A stretch of 64,000 bases of DNA from Macrostomum hystrix. Its lineage: Eukaryota > Platyhelminthes > Macrostomidae. The DNA lies in NCBI GenBank assembly GCA_950097015.1, contig CATNEN010000002.1, positions 9,191,501 through 9,255,500 of the forward strand, read 5' to 3'. Below, in pieces: positions 48,228-58,351 of this stretch (positions within the stretch are counted from its first letter, which is position 1; every line of letters starts with the position of its first letter). The notes below the pieces were generated by a model. That model was given only the letters and a program-made list of their open reading frames with translations. It made no database searches and had not been told where the DNA came from. The translations under genes were made by a program, and so were the position numbers.

Positions 48228-51200
48228 TCACAGCTCGACCTTCTCCTCGCTGGTCATGTACTTGACAAACCCGGCGGCATCTCTGGCGCCACTAAAGTCG
48301 GCTGGCCGCTTGCCGAAGTAATAGTGCTTGAAGGTGGGGTAGCCACTCACCCCCTCAGTCTGGCACAGGGCGGAGTTGTCCCCGCTGGTGCAGTCGACGG
48401 CTGCCAGCGCTGACTTCGGCGACGAGGCGGCGAGATCGGCGGCCGCCTTCGAGAACTCCGGCTTGGCGCGCTTGCAATGGCCGCACCCTGCGGACAGGCA
48501 GAGGGCGGGTGGCGGATGAAGGGAGAGAGCGGAAAACAGGTTGGGAGAGGCTGAGTACACTTCTAGGTAGAGCCCGAATGGGTTGGTTAGGGTTAGGGTT
48601 AGGGTTAGGGTTAGGTAGGGAGAGGGCGGATAAGGAGGCAGGGGGCGGAAAGAAGGCAGGCTGGATAGAAGGCAGGGGCGGATAGGGGCGGATAGAAGGC
48701 AGGGGCGGATAGGGGCGGATAGGAGGCAGGGGCGGATAGGAGGCAGGGGCGGATAGGAGGCAGAGGCGGATAGGAGGCAGGGGGGCGGATAGTAGGCAGG
48801 GGGGCGGATAGGAGGCAAGGATGATCGGATAGGAGGCAGGGATGAGCGGATAGGAGGCAGGTGCGGAAAGGATTTATAGGGGGCGGATAGGAGGCAGGGG
48901 CGGATAGGATTTAGGGGGGGCGGATAGGATTTAGGGGGGCGGATAGGATTTAGGGGGGGCGGATTGGAGGCAGGGATGAGCGGATAGGAGGCAGGGGCGG
49001 ATATGAGGCAGGGGCGGATAGGAGGCAGGGGCGGATAAGAGGCAGGGGCGGATAGGAGGCAGGGGGCGGATAGGAGGCAGGGGGCGGATAGGAGGCAGGG
49101 GCGGATAGGAGGCAGGGGCGGATAGGAGGCAGGGGCGGATAGGAGGCAGGGGGCGGATAGGAGGCAGGGGGCGGATAGGAGGCAGGGGCGGATAGGGGCG
49201 GATAGGAGGCAGGGGCGGATAGGAGGCAGAGGCGGATAGGAGGCAGGGGGGCGGATAGGAGGCAGGGGGCGGATAGGAGGCAGGGGGGCGGATAGGAGGC
49301 AGGGGGCGGATAGGAGGCAGGGATGAGCGGATAGGAGGCAGGTGCGGAAAGGATTTATAGGGGGCGGATAGGAGGCAGGGGCGGATAGGAGGGGGGGCGG
49401 ATTGGAGGCAGGGATGAGCGGATAGGAGGCAGGGGCGGATATGAGGCAGGGGCGGATAGGAGGCAGGGGCGGATAGGAGGCAGGGGGCGGATAGGAGGCA
49501 GGGGCGGATAAGAGGCAGGGGGCGGATAGGAGGCAGGGGCGGATAGGAGGCAGGGGCGGATAGGAGGCAGGGGCGGATAGGAGGCAGGGGCGGATAGGAG
49601 GCAGGGGCGGATAGGAGGCAGGGGGCGGATAGGAGGCAGGGGGGCGGATAGGAGGCAGGGGGCGGATAGGAGGCAGGGGCGGATAGGAGGCAGGGGCGGA
49701 TAGGAGGCAGGGGCGGATAGGAGGCAGAGGGCGGATAGGAGGCAGGGGGGCGGATAGGCAGGGAGACTTTCGGCTGTCTCACAGGGCGCGTAGAACATGA
49801 CGAGAGTTCGCCGCTTTTTCTTGAGAAAGTCGGCAAAGTCGGCCTGGGCCAGGTGGTGCACGTGGCCGGGCTCCTGGGACCAGGGCACCTCCACTGGCGG
49901 CGGCGGCGGCTCTTTCGGACTGGTGTGGAGGGAGGGAAGAGGATGCGCAATCAAAGGCCACAACAGCTACTGCAAGTAGTGCAAATAGCAAATAGGTCAT
50001 GCAAAAGCAGACTTACTCCTTCATGAATTCCACAATTTTGTCTTCTGTTCGCTCATTAAAATCGAATTTGTATTCGGCATTTCTGGAATGATTGACAAGT
50101 GAAATGAATGATCAAATTCCTGTCTTGTCAATACAGCTATGTGCTAATGCTAAAAGCTTAACACACAATTTATATCAAGGGTAAAAACAGCCAATAGATT
50201 TTCAATAAATACAAAAATATTCAAGCACCAAGCGGGAAAGGTTAAATGCTATTGACTACTTGCGGGGTTAAATTTATCCAGTAGTGAGAATCGCATTATA
50301 GCCAAAAATAGAAATTACAGGAAACTTACTGGAAATATTTTACTGAAATGGAGAGAAAATATATTTAGATAAACAAATTTGAGAATGAAATCCTGTGTGA
50401 AATATCAATGAACACTTTAAACATTAACAGCAGTTTCCAAGATGTCAAATTAAAGTTATCTTAGCCATCAAGAACAGATATTAATAAGTTTGATTTCAAA
50501 TACCAAACAGTTAAGGCAATTGAGGCAAGAGCATTATGAGCATGACAGATTGTAGGATAATCAACTTGCACTGTGCATCTGACACCCCAGTCACTAAGAA
50601 TCTGACACCCAGTCACTAACCATCTGACACCCCAGTCACTAAGAATCTGACACCCAGTCACTAACCATCTGACACCCCAGTCACTAACCATCTGACACCC
50701 AGGCACTAACCATCTGACACCCCAGTCACTAACCATCTGACACCCAGTCACTAATCACCTGACACCCCAGTCACTAACCATCTGACACCCCATTCCCTAA
50801 CCATCTGACACCCCAGTCACTAACCATCTGACACCCCATTCCCTAACCATCTGACACCCCATTCCCTAACCATCTGACACCACAGTCACTAACCATCTGA
50901 CACCCAGTCACTAACCATCTGACACCCCAGTCACTATCCATCTGACATCCCAGTCACTAACCATCTGACACCTCAGTCACTAACCATCTGACACCCCATT
51001 CCCTAACCATCTGACACCCCATTCCCTAACCATCTGACACCACAGTCACTAACTATCTGACACCCAGTCACTAACCATCTGACACCCTGCAGTCACTAAC
51101 CATCTGACACCCCAGTCACTATCCATCTGACATCCCAGTCACTAACCATCTGACACCTCAGTCACTAACCATCTGACACCCAGTCACTAACCATCTGACA

Positions 51201-54200
51201 TCCCAGTCACTAATCACTTGACACCCCAGTCACATTCCATCTGACACCCAGTCACTAACCATCTGACATCCCAGTCACTAATCACCTGACACCCCAGTCA
51301 CTAACCATCTGACACCCCAGTCACTAACCATCTGACACCCCAGTCACATTCCATCTGACACCCAGTCACTAACCATCTGACATCCCAGTCACATTCCATC
51401 TGACACCCAGTCACTAACCATCTGACATCCCAGTCACTAACCATCTGACATCCCAGTCACTAACCATCTGACACCTCATCACTAACGCTGCGCAAATGAC
51501 AGCCAACTGAGCTAGGGTCTTCGCGCCAGCGGACTCACCTGATGGAAAGCCGGTGACCTTGAACTGCTCAGCAGTTTTCCGATACTTGGTGGCGTCAACA
51601 GCGGCCAGTAGGCCGGAAACGCCCAGCAGCTTCAGCTGCTGAGCCGCAGCTTGGTAGGCCGGCTTCATGGCCTTGCAGTGCCCGCACCCTGCAGCGGGTT
51701 CATTGTGATCAACTTAGAGTAAGAAACAAATATGGGATCCTGGAGATGAAAAAGGCGGCGGTCTCAAACTGGGGATCTGGGAGGATGGCAGTCTCAAACT
51801 GGGGATCTGGGAGGATGGCAGTCTCAAACTGGGGATCTGGGAGGATGGCAGTCTCAAACTGGGGATCTGTACTTACAAGGCGCGTAGAACATGACCAAGG
51901 CGGAGCTCTGCTGGGCCAGAGTGGTCACGAAGTTGTTGTCAGTGAGGAATTTCACATCAGGCGACTCCTCGGACCAGTCCTTCTCCGGCTCCGGCGCCTT
52001 TGGCGGCTCCGGACTGCAAAAGAAAGTCAATGAAGGCATTTGGCTGATTTCTGAAGGCCATGAAGGATAGGTGGAAACAGACACTGAAGGATCGGTGGAA
52101 ACAGACACTGAAGGATCGGTGGAAACAGACACTGAAGGATCGGTGGAAACAGACACTGAAGGATCGGTGAAAACAGACACTGAAGGATCGGTGGAAACAG
52201 ACACTGAAGGATATGTGGAAAGAGACACTGAAGGATCGGTAGAAACAGACACTGAAGGATCGGTAGAAACAAACACTGAAGGATCGGTGGAAACAGACAC
52301 TGAAGGATATGTGGAAAGAGACACTGAAGAATCGGTGGAAACAGACACTGAAGGATCGGTGGAAACAGACACTGAAGGATCGGTGGAAACAGACACTGAA
52401 GGATCGGTGGAAACAGACACTGAAGGATCGGTGAAAACAGACACTGAAGGATCGGTAGAAACAGACACTGAAGGATCGGTGGAAACAGACACTGAAGGAT
52501 ATGTGGAAAGAGACACTGAAGAATCGGTGGAAACAGACACTGAAGGATCGGTGGAAACAGACACTGAAGGATCGGTGGAAACAGACACTGAAGAATCGGT
52601 GGAAACAGACACTGAAGGATCGGTGAAAACAGACACTGAAGGATCGGTGGAAACAGACACTGAAGGATATGTGGAAAGAGACACTGAAGGATCGGTAGAA
52701 ACAGACACTGAAGGATCGGTGGAAACAGACACTGAAGGATATGTGGAAAGAGACACTGAAGAATCGGTGGAAACAGACACTGAAGAATCGGTGGAAACAG
52801 ACACTGAAGGATCGGTGAAAACAGACACTGAAGGATCGGTGGAAACAGACACTGAAGGATCGGTGAAAACAGACACTGAAGGATCGGTAGAAACAGACAC
52901 TGAAGGATCGGTGGAAACAGACACTGAAGGATATGTGGAAAGAGACACTGAAGAATCGGTGGAAACAGACACTGAAGGATCGGTGGAAACAGACACTGAA
53001 GGATCGGTGGAAACAGACACTGAAGAATCGGTGGAAACAGACACTGAAGGATCGGTGAAAACAGACACTGAAGGATCGGTGGAAACAGACACTGAAGGAT
53101 ATGTGGAAAGAGACACTGAAGGATCGGTAGAAACAGACACTGAAGGATCGGTGGAAACAGACACTGAAGGATATGTGGAAAGAGACACTGAAGAATCGGT
53201 GGAAACAGACACTGAAGAATCGGTGGAAACAGACACTGAAGGATCGGTGGAAACAGACACTGAAGGATCGGTGGAAACAGACACTGAAGGATATGTGGAA
53301 AGAGACACTGAAGAATCGGTGGAAACAGACACTGAAGAATCGGTAGAAACAGACACTGAAGGATCGGTGAAAACAGACACTGAAGGATCGGTGGAAACAG
53401 ACACTGAAGGATCGGTGAAAACAGACACTGAAGGATCGGTAGAAACAGACACTGAAGGATCGGTGGAAACAGACACTGAAGGATATGTGGAAAGAGACAC
53501 TGAAGAATCGGTGGAAACAGACACTGAAGGATCGGTGGAAACAGACACTGAAGGATCGGTGGAAACAGACACTGAAGAATCGGTGGAAACAGACACTGAA
53601 GGATCGGTGAAAACAGACACTGAAGGATCGGTGGAAACAGACACTGAAGGATCGGTGAAAACAGACACTGAAGGATCGGTAGAAACAGACACTGAAGGAT
53701 CGGTGGAAACAGACACTGAAGGATATGTGGAAAGAGACACTGAAGAATCGGTGGAAACAGACACTGAAGAATCGGTGGAAACAGACACTGAAGGATCGGT
53801 GGAAACAGACACTGAAGGATCGGTGGAAACAGACACTGAAGAATCGGTGGAAACAGACACTGAAGGATAGGTGGAAACAGACACTGAAGGATATGTGGAA
53901 ACAGACACTGAAGGATAGGTGGAAACAGACACTGAAGAATCGGTGGAAGCAGACCCTGAAGGTTTGGAAGCAGACCCTGAAGGTTTGGAAGCAGACCCTG
54001 AAGATTTGGAAGCAGACCCTGAAGGTTTGGAAGCAGACCCTGAAGGTTTGGAAACAGACCCTGCAAGTACAGTGTTCGGTGAAAACAGACCCTGAAGGTT
54101 CAGTGGTCGGTGAACACAGAACCTGAGGAACGAATGGAAACAACTGAGCAGCTTTTAGCCTAGAAATGCCTTCAGTCCTGTGCTGGAAGCACAGAATATT

Positions 54201-57148
54201 CCATAAGCCGGGCAACAACAAGCAAGTGATAAGCACTAAATAAACGGAACTCACTTTTTAAGCCAGCTCAGAATGCCATCCTTTGTGAATGAGCCACTGT
54301 AGAGAATGGGAGTGTTATCTCTGCAAAGTGGAATGTAATTTGTGAATGAGCCACTGTAGAGAATGGGATTGTTATCTCTGCAAAGTGGAATGAAATTTCA
54401 AATTCCAAGCAAATCTGTTATAAAAAAAAAAATCGAAGTCACCAAGCAAGTTAAAGGGGCTGGCAGGCGCTCACTTGATGTACATAATGGTCGGGTAGCC
54501 TGTAATGTTGAAGGCCTGCCGGATGCCCGCGTTCTCTTCCGTGTCGACGTTCATCGCTGCCAGCACCTGGGAGAGGATTTTTTGCAGTTTTAGTTCAACT
54601 GAGAGCATAGATGGCACTAAGACAGCCAAAGCCACAAGCAAAAAGGACTGAATTAAATAGATAGATTTCTGCAATCAGTGAAACGAAAGAACAACAATAT
54701 CCAGATGAGCAATCTCACAGCTCCTTTGACTTCGGCAGCAGCGGCGGCATACTCTGGTTTCATACGCTTGCAATGACCGCACCCTGCGATGATAATATGG
54801 GTCAGTTAGATTAGTGCAAACTGATCAATTAAATCAATATATTTATTAACAAGGGCTTTACATGGAGCGTAGAACATCAGCAGAATAGGCGTTCGGGCGC
54901 GCTTGAAGAAGTTCATCATTTCCTGGAAAAGTTTAAATTTATTGGCTGGTACTGATAGGCTCTGCATTTTTTTGAAATTGCTCTCCAATTAACTCACCGC
55001 CTGGTTGGCCAGGTGGGCAACACTAACGGCTGTAGGCTCCTCCTCCCACGGAATGTCACCGGTTGGATCCTCCAGGAAGGCTTTCAAAGACTGAAAGGAC
55101 ACGAGATTCGGAGTCGGTTTCCTAGAAAAATCTGCTTTCTAAAAAACTAATTTCCTAGAAAAAACTAAACAGAATATTATTGATGACTCACCTTGGCAGT
55201 CTTCTTGCGATTGTAGTTTACATTAAACTTTCCATCCCTGATAAATAATTGATTTGATTGTGATATTAATTCTAAACTGAAAGCAATAAACACATTTTAT
55301 ACAACTTACTTAAAGTGCTGCAGAAGCACTGGGTTTGGATCGGCCTTAAAGTTTTTGCAGGTTTTCTTGTCGGCACTGAAACAAATAAATGCTTATAATT
55401 AATAAATGAACTATAAATTAGCAGTCAGTTAACAGTTATTCAGTCCATGGACTGAGAGGGTGCCGCTACAAACCCACCTAAATTTCAATTTTAAGTGCTT
55501 TACAAAGTGGTTTAACGCTTTTGCCCATCTAGTCCCTGAGCTTGATTATGCTGCAAAGCAACATTCATTTGGTGGCAGCTGTCAAGAAAATGCTTGGGGG
55601 CTTTTCGTTGTCGTGCAATCTACATCCTTGAGGGCCAAACTCCAGGGCACAATTTAAGTGTGCACACTGATTGACGAGGATAAAGTCAGGGAATATGTGC
55701 ATACCCTGTGTGAGCATGCGCCTGCATACAGTATCTGTGAGTGTGTGCCTAAGAGTCATTTAGAGAATTTATGTTTGCCCTCATGCAAACATTACAATTA
55801 GAACCAAAGTATATTTTCTCATGACTTAAAGTTAGAGCTCCAGACATGCAGACCAGATGTCGAACCTGTTGTAAAACCTCCATAGACCCTCGATAGTGAT
55901 AATATTAAAAAAAAGCTTGCCTGCAATCCACTTTCACAATGCTGGCCCTTCCAATCATCTGGTCAGACACTTCAGTGAGAATTTGATTCCAGTCTGAGGC
56001 AGAGTCTCCTAAAGCAAAATAGTTAAATAAAAAACTGTTAGCTAAATGGACAAGAAGTTTCTCAATATAATTAGTCGAAGGTATACTTAGAGGTCACTCA
56101 CTCTTTTTCTGGAAGACAAGCAGAACATTATTGTGTGACTTGAGTACTCTTTTTAGCTCTTTCAGGTTACTGATTGATGTTACTGATCCTAGACCTGCCT
56201 AAAATTTGTGAATAATTGGTACTCATTTAGAAATTAGTAAGCAGATAAACAAAAAGACACTTTCAAATGGAAAACTACTTACTGTCTGCAAGCAGCATAT
56301 TAGAAATTATATGTATGTGCATTTTTTGCAATATTGACTTATCTAAGGTAAATTTTGTAGCATATATATTTATATATGAAAATTTTATCACAAAAACAAA
56401 CATAATTGTTTTAGTGACTACTTAATTACTAAATGTGTTCTTCATAGTCATTGGTTTTGAAGGAAAAATATAACAAATAAACATATAAGTAGACCAAATT
56501 AAAAAAAATTATAGATTTATCTAGCTTTATATACCTAAAAAAAATTCTTACATGAAATTCCAGAAGCTACATTTATTTATGATACATTTGAACAAAACTG
56601 GCTATAGCAAATAGTTGCCTAGAACCTAGTATAGCTAGTACCTAGTATTCAAGTTAGTCTATTTGGAGACTGCAAAAGCTGTTATACATAGTAGGCTTGT
56701 TGCCATTTAACAACTTTATAGATAATTTTTACAGCTAATATTAATAAAGCGTAAAAATATATTATAAACTTTGTTTATAAAATTATGCTTATTAATATTA
56801 GCTAGCTAAAAAGGCAAACAATGACTATATAGGCCTATAGCTATAAATAAAAGCAGTAAGTAGCTAGCAAACAGAGATATCAAAAATTTTTACTTGCAGC
56901 TGGATAATCAGCTAATCATTTATATTAAGTTATGAAAAAAACATTTCAAAGGTAGGCCTAGGCTGCTTACATCTTACTGTCACATTATCTGATTAGTGGG
57001 TCAAACCGAACCAAAATAGATAAGGCTACTGAACAAACGCCTTACTCGTATGCAAGTAACACCAGTAGAAAAAAAAACTTACATTATCAGCATTGTTTAT
57101 GCTAACTAGACTGGCAAACAAAAAAATCACAAAGGTACCAAACAACAT
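48228..57148 (-). CDS. PDIA5: Protein disulfide-isomerase A5-like, three CGHC thioredoxin domains
   Basis: Sixteen exons in transcript order: 57148-57083, 56198-56102, 56008-55921, 55375-55310, 55237-55192, 55090-54998, 54922-54862, 54783-54719, 54566-54475, 54320-54255, 52013-51877, 51688-51539, 50342-50330, 50082-50017, 49919-49783, 48487-48228. They give 1503 nt (500 residues; human about 519). One intron is GC-AG (donor at 55920) and one exon is 13 nt. Residues 1-22 are a signal peptide (MLFGTFVIFLFASLV). Then comes the redox-inactive domain (VLLVFQKK, HFKDGKFNVNYNRK) and three thioredoxin domains with WCGHCK at about 173, 293 and 415. The ER-retention end is KVEL. Linkers FLEDPTGDIPWEE, LKNPEPPKAPEPEKDW and MKDPKEPPPPPVEVPW match the PDIA5 pattern. 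It catalyses disulfide formation and isomerisation in the ER lumen. Human PDIA5 has a different motif in two of its three sites, whereas here all are CGHC. Several introns are minisatellites. Confidence 0.95.
48500..49765. repeat. 17-18 bp G-rich minisatellite in PDIA5 last intron
   Basis: About 65 units of GGCGGATAGGAGGCAGG with one to several extra G (17-20 bp). Interruptions include GATGAGCGGATAG, GTGCGGAAAGGATTTATAG and repeated GGGGGCGGATAGGATT. A block of roughly 450 bases (about 48840-49010 onward) recurs near 49320-49500. It is G-rich on the plus strand, the template for PDIA5. Confidence 0.93.
48585..48614 (+). repeat. Interstitial telomeric repeat (TTAGGG)5
   Basis: Five tandem GGTTAG hexamers followed by GTAGGG, at the edge of the G-rich array inside the PDIA5 last intron. 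TTAGGG is the usual animal telomere unit. Confidence 0.9.
50575..51480. repeat. 22-23 bp repeat in PDIA5 intron
   Basis: About 40 units of CAGTCACTAACCATCTGACA plus CCC, with CATTCCCTAACC, CACATTCCATC, AATCACC and AAGAATC variants. It fills most of the intron between the 51688-51539 exon and the 13-nt micro-exon. Confidence 0.93.
51750..51872. repeat. 30-bp repeat in a short PDIA5 intron
   Basis: Four units of GGGATCTGGGAGGATGGCAG plus TCTCAAACTG fill the 188-base intron between exons 52013-51877 and 51688-51539, up to the donor. Units are nearly identical. Confidence 0.93.
52055..54110. repeat. 24-bp minisatellite in PDIA5 intron, about 2 kb
   Basis: About 78 units of the 24-bp type GACACTGAAGGATCGGTGG plus AAACA. 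Variants carry GAATCGG, GATATGTGGAAAGAG or GGTGAAAAC. From about 53945 the array turns into 21-bp units with GGTTTGGAAGCAGACCCTGA. Variant spacing shows a higher-order period of 432 bp between about 52307 and 53171. The unit length is a multiple of three, so frames of 600-765 codons stay open on both strands. I regard them as artefacts. Confidence 0.95.
54282..54395 (-). repeat. 57-bp tandem duplication of a PDIA5 splice acceptor and exon start
   Basis: The block from TTTGTGAATGAGCCACTG to CTGCAAAGTGGAATG occurs at 54282 and again at 54339 (period 57), with few differences. On the minus strand each copy has TTCCACTTTGCAG followed by AGATAACA, so the acceptor and the first 38 or so coding bases of the 54320-54255 exon are duplicated. 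Confidence 0.9.
55500..55790 (+). repeat. SINE-A copy, diverged, in PDIA5 intron
   Basis: GCTTGGGGGCTTTTCG, CCTTGAGGGCCAAACTCC, ACTGATTGACGAGGATAAAG, GAGCATGCGCCTGCATACAG and TGAGTGTGTGCCTAAGAGTC match SINE-A block order. The head is decayed (B-box-like region GAGCTTGATTATG). It is antisense to PDIA5, between exons 56008-55921 and 55375-55310. Confidence 0.7.
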
Positions 57149-58351
57149 GTTTTGTACCGGTAACGAAATATTTCTAGCTAGGGTTATGCTCTACAAATGA
57201 AAGCAATTGCTACAAACAGAATACACTGAACGAAGTAAACAAACGTTCGGAGGAAGTGATAGTGATAATTCAGATTACAGGAAACATATCGAAGGGTTAT
57301 TATTAGAGTTTAAAAAATAAATGTTAAAACAAATAAACTTATTACTTATCCTAGCGTATCAGTAAATATTTATAATTTATACATTATTTTTATGAATTTA
57401 TAACGTGATATAAATTATTTAAGTATGCAGTCCTTCGAAATAAAACTGTAATCATACACGGTGAATACACGCAGGACAAAGAAAAGCTTTTGTGTTAAAA
57501 CAAATAGTATATTATTATTATTATTTTAATGCATAGTTTGCATACCAAGCGTACATTTCATTATCGCTTAACTTTTTAAAAGATTTTTTAGGCTGTAGTT
57601 GCATTTTGGTTTCTGCAGTGACATTGTATATAAAAATATTTAAAACGCTTGTGTTTTCCGGATATTCCGAGATACAACCTCACCTTTTCGTCACGTACTA
57701 AATACAAAGTAAGCGAGTTGAAATAGCGACTTTTTCAGGCTTGCACAAGTTTCACAAATATGCAAACATTGTGTGTTGTAAGTCCTAAGGAAGCGAAGCA
57801 AAGCTGCTGTTCCTCTGACAAAGAAACCTTGATTGTTTAGTGTTTTGAAGGCTAATAGTTGCAACAAACTAAACTCTGTCTATGATATTATTTGCATATT
57901 ATGTTATTTGCAATAATATTTGCAAACGCTTGTGTTAAAGTAGTAGAATTCCTAGATGCAGTCAGTTATGCTGAAAGCTACGCTCGGAGCTATTTTATTG
58001 TCTTCATTTTAAATGCTATTATTCGTATATGTCTGTGATTTTATTTACTTTTTTTAAAGAGGGCTGGCCGCAGCATAGCACACATAGCATGTTAAATTTA
58101 TTATATACTTAGGCCTGTTATTATATATTAGGGTATATTAGGGTATATATATTAGGTCTTATATATTAGATATTAGCAAAGTATCAACATATGTAAGAGA
58201 GGGTTCAATAGATGCCTAGAATGTTATTCTTCTATAGCTTTTAGCTTACAGTTCTTATTAAAAATATTCGCAACATGTTTTACAGATCAAGGTGAGAATC
58301 TAGCCTTGAAAAAACTACACGCATCAGTTCGTGACAGCAAAGTCTGCCGAA
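57149..58351. other. AT-rich spacer between divergent PDIA5 and the proline-rich gene
   Basis: About 1.2 kb between two divergent start codons, AT-rich, with no gene. It presumably holds both promoters. A TTAGGGTATA motif recurs three times near 58126-58155. An in-frame stop (58307-58309) precedes the downstream start. Confidence 0.5.

Noticed and set aside
52071-53870. 599-codon plus-strand frame of VETDTEGS repeats
   Set aside because: Antisense to PDIA5 and fully explained by a 24-bp stop-free unit.
401-54110. CRISPR-like arrays (regular repeats)
   Set aside because: Repeats are head-to-tail without unique spacers, and the genome is eukaryotic.
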